64,000 nucleotides of DNA from Streptomyces anulatus. Its GTDB lineage: Bacteria > Actinomycetota > Actinomycetes > Streptomycetales > Streptomycetaceae. The DNA lies in NCBI RefSeq assembly GCF_014650675.1, contig NZ_BMVK01000016.1:62001-126000 (forward strand), written 5' to 3'. The position numbers and the translations under genes were made by a program. Positions 24,315 to 32,477 of this stretch are shown here, in pieces (the stretch's first letter is position 1; each line of letters opens with the position of its first letter). The notes under the pieces are model-generated. The model made no database searches. It was given only the letters and a program-made list of their open reading frames with translations, and was not told where the DNA came from.

Positions 24315-26297
24315 TCAGTCGGCAGCGTGGAAGGACGGCAGATTGTTGGGGTTGTTTCGTTCGATCCACCCCTTCCCGTCGGCCGCGATTCCTTCCAGGA
24401 GGCGGAAGGTGTGGATGAAGCCTGCCGCGTTGAGGTTGATCTCGGCGATCTCCTGGACATTCTCGTCCGGTGCCAGTTGGTGGGTTTCGGCGTCCTTGAC
24501 CCGGATGCTCCTGGCCGGCCCGTTGGTAAGGACAAGCTCCAAGTCGTACCCGACATAGGCACGTTCCGTGACCTGCACGGAGGACAACGCGTCGAACCGG
24601 TAGTTGCTTCGCTGTTCTCCGCCACGTTTCGCGTCGGCGAAATCGAACTCCGTGCTGACTTCACGAACGCCGTCCTGGGTGACCAGGAAGAGGCGGAAGC
24701 TGTAGCGCGAGTATCGCCAGGGGCCGCCCTTCACCCGCCCTCGCTTGTAGGGACGTGCGGGCGTTACCAGAATGGTGTGAGTGATCAGGTCACGCCAGGT
24801 GAGCTGGTAGTGCCGGAGCACCTCGTCGACGAACAGCGACTTGTCGCAGGTCAGCCAGGTTTCCATCTCAGGCTCACTGGGCCGCGCGGTGTCCAGGAAC
24901 GACTTCCATTTCTGGTAGGCGGCTTGCCGCGCGGCCAGCCGCTCTTGATACTCCTGGGTTTCCTCCGCCAGCCGACGCTCTTCACTCCGGGCTTCCAGCC
25001 ACAAGCACGCAGCCGCACGTCCGGGCCAGAACGCAACGGCTACGGCCACGACGGCCATCGTCAGGTGCGCCCTGTCTGCGCCTGCCGCCACTGTTCCCAG
25101 CAGGGCCAGAGTCATGATGCCGAGAACGATGAGGGCTGCCACGCACAGTGCCTTCACGAATGCCGAGGCCGGTTTCCGGTGACGGAGATCGAACAAGGAG
25201 CCCCTGTTGTGGCGGTCGCGGGCGTCCTCGGCAAGGTGGCGGATCAGCCAGTTGACCCGGTCCACGCTGATTCGGCTCTCACGGTAGAGAACCGCGATCT
25301 CCGCGACGAGGGCATTGCGGATGTGGACGGTATGACCGAGCCATTCCTGCGGGGCGAATCCGGGCGGCACACGGCTACTGAAGTAGTAGTCGAAGGAATG
25401 TCGGACGCGGTTGGTGAATCCGTCCCCCGTGGAGTCGGGTTCACGCGCATGCGGGATGAAGGACTCACCGCCCTTGGCCTTGAGCTGATGTTCCTCGTAC
25501 CACCAGCTGCGCCCGAAGTGGGCCGCGGTCAGGCCGGCCCCGAGCGCGATCAGCAACTCGACGACCGCCGCGACCGGATCTGCGAGCAGCGCCAGGATCC
25601 CGAGCGATGCCGCACCGACTACGAACATGCCGGTTCGGACAGGGAGGGCTGCCTGAGCGGCCGCAGCAGTGCTCAGGCGAGGCGGCATGGCACGCGGGCC
25701 GATGGGGTCGGGTTCGAAATAGGTCCAGACCCGTTGTACGCGGCCGTTGCTGAGGCGAGCCGCCTCGGCCCGCTCCCGGTTCTCGGCCCACAGGCTGTCC
25801 TTGAGCCCTCCGGTGAGTACGAGATCGAAGTGGTGGAAGATTCCGTCGCGCTGGCGAGGTGACAGGGCTCGCAGCCGCTCCAGTACACGTCCCGTTTCAC
25901 CGTCCGCGGTGGAGAACATCGCCAGCAGTTCGAAAGCGACGCGCAGCGCTTCTCTCCACTCTCCGTCGGCATAGTTCCGTACGAGCCCCGAGGCATGGTG
26001 CAGCCGTTGAAGTTCTTCGGTGCTGAGGTCGTGGTAGGCACGCGCGCTGAGCATGGCGAGCACCCAATGGAAACGAACCTCCGCAGTGTCATGCCCGTGG
26101 GCGATCGCGTCGCTGATCATGTCCCGGGCTCGGCTGGGAACTCCGTCCTCCAGGAAACGCACACCGACCTCGTACTTTTCCTGAGGCGATGCGTCCGGTT
26201 GGACGAAATAGACGTTGGAGTTGTGCACGGTCTCGGCCTGGATTCCGACGGTGGAGCCGTAGGCGGCCGAATTGTGCGTCGCACTGCCGTCATTCAC
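24315..26297 (-). CDS. large membrane protein with N-terminal amyloid-type signalling motif
   Basis: The 660-residue protein is organised as follows. Residues 9-32 hold the motif GSTVGIQAETVHNSNVYF, 35-180 a helical TPR-like region (GVRFLEDGVPSRARDMISDAIAHGHDT opens it), 222-262 and 379-434 hydrophobic hairpins of about two helices each, 436-466 a charged coiled coil, and 470-660 a soluble C-terminal domain. The same motif occurs in the nucleosidase-like protein encoded immediately upstream. Its GTG overlaps that gene's TGA (GTGA). The likely role is a membrane partner recruited by amyloid-type templating; the family itself was not recognised. Confidence 0.8.
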   Translation of the reverse strand: MNDGSATHNSAAYGSTVGIQAETVHNSNVYFVQPDASPQEKYEVGVRFLEDGVPSRARDMISDAIAHGHDTAEVRFHWVLAMLSARAYHDLSTEELQRLHHASGLVRNYADGEWREALRVAFELLAMFSTADGETGRVLERLRALSPRQRDGIFHHFDLVLTGGLKDSLWAENRERAEAARLSNGRVQRVWTYFEPDPIGPRAMPPRLSTAAAAQAALPVRTGMFVVGAASLGILALLADPVAAVVELLIALGAGLTAAHFGRSWWYEEHQLKAKGGESFIPHAREPDSTGDGFTNRVRHSFDYYFSSRVPPGFAPQEWLGHTVHIRNALVAEIAVLYRESRISVDRVNWLIRHLAEDARDRHNRGSLFDLRHRKPASAFVKALCVAALIVLGIMTLALLGTVAAGADRAHLTMAVVAVAVAFWPGRAAACLWLEARSEERRLAEETQEYQERLAARQAAYQKWKSFLDTARPSEPEMETWLTCDKSLFVDEVLRHYQLTWRDLITHTILVTPARPYKRGRVKGGPWRYSRYSFRLFLVTQDGVREVSTEFDFADAKRGGEQRSNYRFDALSSVQVTERAYVGYDLELVLTNGPARSIRVKDAETHQLAPDENVQEIAEINLNAAGFIHTFRLLEGIAADGKGWIERNNPNNLPSFHAAD

Positions 26298-27457
26298 GAC
26301 AAGTCACCCGCAGCAACGACCAGTGGCGCCAGCCGGGCCACCAGCTCGGGAAAATCCGCGATCAGGCCGCGTAACCGCTTGAGTGCCATCGTCGCCGCCC
26401 TGGACGAGCCGGGGGTATTCTCCTGTGCCGCCAGACGGGCCGCATCCAGTTCGGTACGCGCCTCACAGTTGGTGTCGTCGTCAATGGCACCCTCGGCGTG
26501 GAGGCGATTCAAATGCTCACGGACCCCCTCCAGTTCCGTGACCAAGTCCACCGGACCGGTCGTCCGTGGGGCCCCGTGCACGTAAACACTGCTCTCCTTG
26601 ACCGACCCGGCCATGATGCCGACGGTGCTGCCATTGGCGGTGTTACTGACACCCGCTGTGCGCCTGTCGGACGTTTGAGCCCGGTCTGCCTGCGACATTG
26701 CCATCTGCTCCTGTTCGCTCACCAGTTCCACTGCCAACCGCGTGGCGAACGCCGCCGCGTTGGCTGCGGCGCGTGGTTGCCAATCGCGGTCCTTCGCGCT
26801 GCTCTTCGTACCGTCCGCCCGGTCGCTGATTCCCCTGATGATGGCCACCGGCGCCCCGTTGAGATGGCCGGCCTGCGCCACACCTGCAGCCTCCATCTCG
26901 ATCGCGAGAGCATCGTTGTAATGCTGCCGGATCCACCGTGCCTCGGCCGAGATCTTGGAGTTCTGTACGATTTCCCCTGCGGCGATAGCGCCGAAGCGCA
27001 CCTGTGGAGTGCGCCCACGGGCAGGTGTTTCGTCGGCCCAGTCGTTCACGCGAGCCAGGTGCGAGCCGAGCTGGCTGATGCCGTGCGCCGCCTCCCACAC
27101 CCGCGGACGGGCCTTGAGTCCGTCGTCCTCGCTGGTCCCGCCGTGATAGGCGTACACGTGTGTCGCCATCACCACGTCACCCAGCCTGGCGGTGTCCCAC
27201 AAGGCTCCGGCGACGCCGACGAACAGGACGGCCGCCGGCGAGAACTCCTGGATCGCGCGCTCAGCGATCACTGCGGCGGAATGGTTCCCCTTGCTCGTCA
27301 GCCCGAGCGCGACACGACATGAGGTGCCCTGCACGGTTCCCACCTCGAACCGCGTCCCACGCTCATGAAGATGACTCCGTGGACCGGCCAGTTTCCCGCG
27401 CACGGCCTGGTATTCGAGATTGAGGGCGGTGAGAATCACCACCAGGTCTTTCGACAT
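26294..27457 (-). CDS. MTA/SAH nucleosidase-like effector with C-terminal amyloid-type motif and helical domain
   Basis: Residues 1-245 of this 387-residue protein are a PNP/MTAN-type nucleosidase: E15 in LNLEYQAV, FVGVAGALW (79-87), EMEAAGVAQ (E187, E189) and RGISDRADG with catalytic-position D212. All key acidic residues are present. Residues 276-293 (GSTVGIMAGSVKESSVYV) share 11 of 18 positions with the neighbour membrane protein. A helical domain (about 303-387) ends the protein. AAGGGG precedes the ATG. L362 is encoded by TTA (26372-26374), suggesting bldA-dependent translation. It may deplete a purine nucleoside or NAD-related metabolite when triggered. Confidence 0.85.
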   Translation of the reverse strand: MSKDLVVILTALNLEYQAVRGKLAGPRSHLHERGTRFEVGTVQGTSCRVALGLTSKGNHSAAVIAERAIQEFSPAAVLFVGVAGALWDTARLGDVVMATHVYAYHGGTSEDDGLKARPRVWEAAHGISQLGSHLARVNDWADETPARGRTPQVRFGAIAAGEIVQNSKISAEARWIRQHYNDALAIEMEAAGVAQAGHLNGAPVAIIRGISDRADGTKSSAKDRDWQPRAAANAAAFATRLAVELVSEQEQMAMSQADRAQTSDRRTAGVSNTANGSTVGIMAGSVKESSVYVHGAPRTTGPVDLVTELEGVREHLNRLHAEGAIDDDTNCEARTELDAARLAAQENTPGSSRAATMALKRLRGLIADFPELVARLAPLVVAAGDLS

Positions 27458-27466
27458 CTAGTCCCC

Positions 27467-28201
27467 TTACTCTCTCGATTCCTCTTCCGCCGTAGACAGC
27501 GCAGGGCGGATCAGCGGTGGGGACAACGCCATCTTCGGCCCGGCCCGGTAGAGTCTCGCGGGCCGCCCTCCCGTGTTCCTGCGCCCCGATCCGGCGGGAA
27601 CGATGAATCCCTTTACAGCCTGGACTTTCCTGTAGAAATTGCGGGTGTCGAGCTCGGCACCCCAGACCGCCTCGTACACCTGCTGCAACTCGGCTATGGT
27701 GAAGATTTCTCCGCAGAACGCCGTTGCCAGCGACGAGAATTCAAGCTTGCTACGCGCGCTTTCAATTCCGTCCGTCACGATCTGCCGATGATCGAAGGCC
27801 AGTTCCACCTCACCGGACAGCACGACTTCCGCGGGAACCCACGCGGCGTCCCTGGCATCCGTTCCGGCGACCGGTTCGGGAAGCCTCGGCGCGATCGCCA
27901 AATGGGCCACGGAAACAATTCGCCCCCTCGGATCCCGGCCCGCGCCCCCATATGTGGCCAACTGTTCAAGGTGGACCGACCCGGCATCCAGGGCGGTTTC
28001 CTCACTCAACTCACGGTGGGCGGCGTCCAGGATCTCCTCACCGGCGTGATTGAGGAAGCCTCCGGGCAGAGCCGGCATGCCTTGAAAAGGATCTTCACCC
28101 CGCTCTACGAGCAGAACACACAGTCGCCCCTCACGCAGCGTCAGGATCACGAGATCGACCGTCAGCAGTACGGGCGTGGGTGACCACACGTCAGCTTGCA
28201 T
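27467..28201 (-). CDS. Nudix-domain transcriptional regulator (NrtR-like, Nudix plus winged helix)
   Basis: The 244-residue protein has an N-terminal Nudix fold (residues 8-140) and a C-terminal winged helix (about 150-225; FTIAELQQVYEAVWGAELDTRNFYRKVQAVKGFI, GRRNTGGRPARLYR), the layout of NrtR ADP-ribose-sensing repressors. The Nudix box at 47-71 (GGFLNHAGEEILDAAHRELS...) is imperfect: one extra residue before the first Glu, and Ala for the final Gly. It may therefore bind rather than hydrolyse ligand. It is first in the operon, 9 nt before the nucleosidase gene, with a good promoter placing the start at the ATG (leaderless). Confidence 0.82.
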   Translation of the reverse strand: MQADVWSPTPVLLTVDLVILTLREGRLCVLLVERGEDPFQGMPALPGGFLNHAGEEILDAAHRELSEETALDAGSVHLEQLATYGGAGRDPRGRIVSVAHLAIAPRLPEPVAGTDARDAAWVPAEVVLSGEVELAFDHRQIVTDGIESARSKLEFSSLATAFCGEIFTIAELQQVYEAVWGAELDTRNFYRKVQAVKGFIVPAGSGRRNTGGRPARLYRAGPKMALSPPLIRPALSTAEEESRE

Positions 28202-28208
28202 GCCCAAT

Positions 28209-28238
28209 ACGGTACTTCACTTTCTGTCGGCTTGACAA
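28209..28238 (-). promoter_or_regulatory. promoter of the Nudix-regulator/nucleosidase operon
   Basis: On the minus strand TTGTCA (28233-28238) and TACCGT (28209-28214) are separated by 18 nt. The -10 ends 7 nt before the ATG at 28201, so the mRNA is probably leaderless. No clear operator palindrome is visible within it. Confidence 0.65.
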
Positions 28239-28459
28239 GAAGGGGCTCGTGGAGACCCCTGGTGCTGCACGAAGAGGTGCTCCGCGCGGTCGGATCGGCT
28301 CCGCAGGGAGATCTGCGTCCGCCTGACCCGGTGCAGGATCGGCGACGCTCGCCGCACCCCGCAGCACCCACGACGGCCGTAGCGGCCTCGCCTGACCTCA
28401 CCTTGTTGATCCGTGCAGGCAACCCCTGGTCCGGCGGTGCGGTCTCCGGCCCAGAGCGA

Positions 28460-30280
28460 TCAGGCGCCGACCGTCTCCGCGAACCGTGACCAGTCGGTGA
28501 ACTCCCAGTCCCAGCGACGGCAGACACGCTCCTTGGGGAGGTCGTCCCGCGAGGGATCGAGCAGCATCAGCCGGGCGTGGCGGCCGTCGCCGACCACGAT
28601 GGCGAGCAGGTAGCCGCCCGGTTCCGTCAGCATGAGGGACATCTCGTTGTTGGTCATGGCGAACCTGCCATCGGGCCGGTCCACCTTCTTGACCTCCATC
28701 CGTACGGGCCTTCCCTGCGGATCCGTTCCTTCGAGGTCGTAGCCGACGTTCTGCGCGCTGACATCACGCAGCGTCCAGCCGAGCCGGTTGAGGTATTCCT
28801 TGGCCGCGAGTTCCGCCGCCCTCCACCTCTTCAGGACGGACGCCAGGGAGTCGTCGGAGGGAGGGGCCGACTTCGTCATACGGATCCCTTCGGCCGGGCC
28901 CGGGACGGCGGACGCCTGCTCCTTCGGGGCGCTCTCGTGCACGAGCCTGCTCTCCGCCTCCGTGAGCTTCCGGCCGTGGGTGCGGGCGAGTTCCTTGAGA
29001 TGCTCATCGAGGCGCGAGCGGAGCGCGTCGGACAGCTCGGCGGGATTCGTCCCGGCCAGTGCGGCGGCGAGGTCGATGCTGACAAGGCCCAGTACCGCCT
29101 TCAGTGCCCGGGCGGCGGCTTGGTTGCGCGGCTCGTACAGCGCCGAAGGGGCGCCGCCCGGAAAGACGAGAGCCACGTCCTGCGGCTCCAGCGGGAGGGG
29201 CGAGTGGGCGAACGACGGCCGCAGTGTGACCATCTCCTCCCTCAGCGACGTCACGAGCAGCTTGCCTGCGGATGCGGTGGCCGAGACCATCACGCTGCGC
29301 AGGTCCTCGCCCTCCAGGACCAGCTGCCACAGTCGCTCGAACGCCGGGGCGCCGGGCGAGCGCAGCCGCTCCGCGATCGCCCGGGCCGCGTCGGCGAGGA
29401 CCCGGCGAGTCGACTCGTCCGCGGTCACCGCGTGGGTGCGGGACGGGTCGGTGAGGATGTCGCCCGAGACGATGACGGGCAGTCCCACGTCGTCCTGGAG
29501 GGGCAGGAAGCACGCCAGGCGGCCGCGCACGCCGGTCATGGCGAGGGCGCGTGCGTCGAGCGGCACCGCAACCGTCGCCGCACCGTGCCGCAGCAGACCG
29601 AACGCCGCTTCGTCCGCGCCGAGGCGCAGCACGACCCGCGAGCTGCTTCGTTCGATGAAGACGTCCTGCCGTGCGGTCGCGCTCGTCGTCCGGATCCGCG
29701 TCACGTTCCGCAGGAACAACGCGCTGAGAGGGTCGATCCCACCCGGTGCGTCCGTGGCGTCCGGCCTGCACGTGACGGTGAAGGCCACACCCGCGGCCGG
29801 CGTGTCCGCATGCACCTCGGCGGGTATCCGGATCAGCGGCACCGCGTTCTCGCCGGGCTCGCCGAGCAGCGCCGCGGCGGCCGCCCTGTCGAACGCGAAA
29901 CGCACGCCCGCCGACCGGACTTCGATCCGGGAGGCGACGGCCGCGAGCGATTTGAAGCCGATCCCCCGGTATCCGATCGAGTCACCGCCGCGCGACTTGG
30001 TGGAGTTGGCGCTGCGGCACAGCGCTTCCACGTCCGCCGCCTCCAAGGCCCGGCCGTCATTGCTCCAGCGGAACCGTCCGTCCCCCAGGTCCTCGACGAC
30101 CACCGAGGCGGAGCCGGCGTCGTCGGAGTTCTGGAGGAGTTCGTACGGCACCCGGTCGCGGTAGGTGTCTGCGAGCAGCCCTTCCATCCGCGCGATCTCA
30201 CGGAAGAGGCCCGGCGCCTGCGCGTGCTCGCGTACGAGGGTGTCCCGCAGGACGGCGACGGCCGCCATCAGACCGGTCAC
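28460..30280 (-). CDS. GHKL (HSP90/sacsin-type) ATPase fused to a DUF3883 nuclease-like domain
   Basis: The 606-residue protein begins with a GHKL ATP-binding fold: N box ELLQNSDDA (47-55), SNDGRAL (73-79) and GYRGIGFKS (103-111), as in sacsin/NO VEIN-type proteins. A long middle region follows. From about residue 500 comes a DUF3883 (NO VEIN C-terminal) domain with PD-(D/E)xK-like residues GYDLEG...RMEVKK. Such ATPase-DUF3883 proteins occur in phage-defence islands. The GTG overlaps the upstream stop (GTGA) and has GGAGG. A restriction-like effector role is inferred. Confidence 0.82.
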   Translation of the reverse strand: MTGLMAAVAVLRDTLVREHAQAPGLFREIARMEGLLADTYRDRVPYELLQNSDDAGSASVVVEDLGDGRFRWSNDGRALEAADVEALCRSANSTKSRGGDSIGYRGIGFKSLAAVASRIEVRSAGVRFAFDRAAAAALLGEPGENAVPLIRIPAEVHADTPAAGVAFTVTCRPDATDAPGGIDPLSALFLRNVTRIRTTSATARQDVFIERSSSRVVLRLGADEAAFGLLRHGAATVAVPLDARALAMTGVRGRLACFLPLQDDVGLPVIVSGDILTDPSRTHAVTADESTRRVLADAARAIAERLRSPGAPAFERLWQLVLEGEDLRSVMVSATASAGKLLVTSLREEMVTLRPSFAHSPLPLEPQDVALVFPGGAPSALYEPRNQAAARALKAVLGLVSIDLAAALAGTNPAELSDALRSRLDEHLKELARTHGRKLTEAESRLVHESAPKEQASAVPGPAEGIRMTKSAPPSDDSLASVLKRWRAAELAAKEYLNRLGWTLRDVSAQNVGYDLEGTDPQGRPVRMEVKKVDRPDGRFAMTNNEMSLMLTEPGGYLLAIVVGDGRHARLMLLDPSRDDLPKERVCRRWDWEFTDWSRFAETVGA

Positions 30281-31176
30281 AGGTCCTCCGCGTCCAGCAC
30301 CCGCACCACGACGCGGGTCGGCACCCCGGACAGGTCGTCCAGGTCGAACGAGCACTGGGCGATCCAGCGCGGCTGCCGCGACGGCAACGCGGCGCCCTCC
30401 TTGACGGGCACCCTCCCGTACAGCGACACCTCGCACTTGTCGAGCAGGAAGTCGGTATCGTCCAGCACCTCGACGGCGATTCCGGGCATGGAGACCTCGA
30501 AGGGACACTCGTCCTCGACGTCGTAGTCGTCGCCGGGTTCGTCGCCCCGCCACGATTCCATGGCGATGAAGTCGGCCAGCAGTTCCCTGGCCGAGCCGAA
30601 TTCGGCGAACCCACCGAGGCGTACCTGCAAAGTGGCGTCGCGCTTCTTGCCGACGACGGTGGCGTCGCACGTGGTGGGCTTCAGCCGCACCGCCTCGTGA
30701 ACCGTCTCGTCGACCAGCTCGACGGGGAGCGGCTTCGTCTTCGACGAGGGCCAGACCAGGCCCAGGCCGGTTTCCTCCAGGTCGAAGGAGGTCATGTGGA
30801 GTGCGATCTGCTCGGGCTTGACGGGCTTGGAGCACTCCCAGGTCCGGCTGGACTCGGAGAACCGCACCGGCCTCTTGCCGGCCTTCTTGACCGTCTCCAG
30901 CAGGGCGTGCGTGTAGCTGACCAGCTCGGGCCGGTCCACCGGGCTCAGCCCCAGCAGAAGGGTGGGCGGGTAGTCGTCGTCCTCGCCCCGGGTGAAGCGG
31001 TCGGACCAGTCCTCCTTCAGGAAGCGCGCCGTGCCCGAGACGACGATCTCCTGGAAGTGCGTGTCGTCGAAGCTGTCCGTGACGAGCCGCGCCCGCACGT
31101 TCTCGACCTGCCACCCGACGAGCGACAGAGCCAACTCGTCGGTCTTCACTTCGAGTTCCTCGATCTTCTTACCCAT
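30277..31176 (-). CDS. hypothetical protein coupled to the GHKL/DUF3883 gene
   Basis: The 299-residue protein is acidic and soluble, with no signal or membrane segment and no motif I recognise. It has strand-rich segments, notably VEVLDDTDFLLDKCEVSLYGRVPV and a C-terminal WIAQCSFDLDDLSGVPTRVVVRVLD. ATG 31176 is preceded by a GGAGG. Its TGA overlaps the ATPase GTG, so the two proteins are probably made in fixed ratio and may form a complex. An imperfect palindrome at 31198-31238 sits just upstream. Confidence 0.72.
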   Translation of the reverse strand: MGKKIEELEVKTDELALSLVGWQVENVRARLVTDSFDDTHFQEIVVSGTARFLKEDWSDRFTRGEDDDYPPTLLLGLSPVDRPELVSYTHALLETVKKAGKRPVRFSESSRTWECSKPVKPEQIALHMTSFDLEETGLGLVWPSSKTKPLPVELVDETVHEAVRLKPTTCDATVVGKKRDATLQVRLGGFAEFGSARELLADFIAMESWRGDEPGDDYDVEDECPFEVSMPGIAVEVLDDTDFLLDKCEVSLYGRVPVKEGAALPSRQPRWIAQCSFDLDDLSGVPTRVVVRVLDAEDL

Positions 31177-31197
31177 CGGCGACTCGCCCCTCCCACG

Positions 31198-31238
31198 TGC
31201 ACATTCACATATCATCCAAGATGTATGGGTGATGTGCA
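31198..31238. promoter_or_regulatory. imperfect palindrome upstream of the GHKL/DUF3883 operon
   Basis: TGCACATTCACATATCATC (31198-31216), a 3-nt centre, then GATGTATGGGTGATGTGCA (31220-31238) form an inverted repeat. It matches at 7 outer and 4 inner positions of each arm. It lies 22-62 nt before the ATG, where an operator would be expected, in a locally AT-rich patch. Confidence 0.45.
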
Positions 31239-31403
31239 GACGATAGCCCGCCTCCTTCACGGAGCAGGCCGCCGCCCGGAAAGTACGGGCCCCTCGGGGA
31301 GAGGGATGTGGCGATGGTGGTCCGTCAACCGTTCGGGCTGCTGTGGACCTTGAAGTCCATCCTGACTTGATGTGGCCGGAGGCTGCCCCTCGCCGCCTTC
31401 GCC

Positions 31404-32279
31404 CTACCCCCGGGCCCCCCGCCCCTCGGCGAGGATCTCGTCGATCACCTGCGCCGCGATGCCCGCCATCACCGGGTTCGTGTCCCGGTAGTGCGCGAGC
31501 TCCATCAGCGCGATGGAGAGCGCCCAGCCCCGCCCCCGCGTCCAGGTGGCGTCGTCGGCCGCGACCGCCGTACGGAACGTCTCCCTGGCCCCCGCCGTCA
31601 GCAGGTACCAGGCCGCGATCAGGTCGACGGCCGGATCGGCGAGACCGGTGCAGCCGAAGTCGATGACCGCGGTGAGGCGGCCGTCCGCGACCAGGACGTT
31701 GCCCGGCTGGAGGTCCCCGTGCACCCAGACGGGCCGGTCCGTGAAGGGCTCCGCGGTCAGTGCCTCGTTCCAGGCGGCGGTGGCGCTCGCCCGGTCCAGG
31801 ACCCCGTCCAGGGCCGCCAGCGCCTCACGGGCCGCCGGGTCGCGGGAGGCCAGGGGTTCGCTGCGGTAGGCGGGCGGGGCGTCCGCCGGGTCGATCCGGC
31901 GCAGCGCCAGCACGAACTCCGCCAGATCGGCCGCGAGCAGTTCGGAGGCCGAAGAGCCGTCGCCGGGCCTCGGGTTCGCGCCGTCCAGCCAGGTGCAGAC
32001 CGACCAGGGCCGGGGGAAGGCCTTGTCCGGAACTCCCTGGACCAGCGGGAGGGGTACGGGGAAGGGCAGCCGCGAAGCCAGCAGGGGCAGCCAGCGGTGC
32101 TCGGTCGCCACATCCGCCGCACTGCCCTCGGTACGGGGCAGCCGTACGGCCTTGTCGGCGCCCAGGCGGTAGATCGCGTTCGCGGTCCCGCTCGCGCCGA
32201 CCGCCTCCACGGGCAGGTCCGCCCAGTGCGGGAACTGGGCGGCGATCAGGCCGTGTACGAGCGACGGTTCGATGATCAT
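31404..32279 (-). CDS. aminoglycoside phosphotransferase (APH) family protein
   Basis: The 291-residue protein kinase-like fold has the catalytic loop VWVHGDLQPGNVLV (HGDxxxxN) and the metal-binding VIDFGCTGLADPAVDL. It also has an N-terminal nucleotide-binding region with IYRLGADKAVRLPR. These suit phosphorylation of an antibiotic or small metabolite; many Streptomyces copies have unknown substrates. ATG 32279 lacks a strong ribosome-binding site. The open frame continues upstream through a 39-bp repeat, but similarity begins at MIIEP. Confidence 0.85.
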   Translation of the reverse strand: MIIEPSLVHGLIAAQFPHWADLPVEAVGASGTANAIYRLGADKAVRLPRTEGSAADVATEHRWLPLLASRLPFPVPLPLVQGVPDKAFPRPWSVCTWLDGANPRPGDGSSASELLAADLAEFVLALRRIDPADAPPAYRSEPLASRDPAAREALAALDGVLDRASATAAWNEALTAEPFTDRPVWVHGDLQPGNVLVADGRLTAVIDFGCTGLADPAVDLIAAWYLLTAGARETFRTAVAADDATWTRGRGWALSIALMELAHYRDTNPVMAGIAAQVIDEILAEGRGARG

Positions 32280-32289
32280 GCGGCGATCG

Positions 32290-32355
32290 AACCAGGTGGC
32301 CCCGGACGCGCACAACATGCTCCCCGACAACCAGGTGGCCCCGGACGCGCACAAC
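32290..32355. repeat. 39-bp direct repeat upstream of the APH-family gene
   Basis: AACCAGGTGGCCCCGGACGC plus GCACAAC occurs at 32290 and again at 32329, a 39-bp period. The repeat would add two CASGATW-like peptides if the upstream open frame were translated. Confidence 0.7.
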
Positions 32356-32477
32356 GCGCTCCCGGCCCGCCGCACCGCCGGTCTTCGCACGCGTTCTTCC
32401 CGTCGGGCCCGCCCCGGCCCCACCGACCCGGAAAAATCGGTGCGGCGCGGTGCCCTCGTGCGGGAGGATCTGCGGCC

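Noticed and set aside
23498..31404. attachment-site repeat of the tRNA-Arg 3' end marking an integrated element
   Set aside because: I read this stretch for a second copy of the T-arm/acceptor sequence and saw none, nor an integrase.
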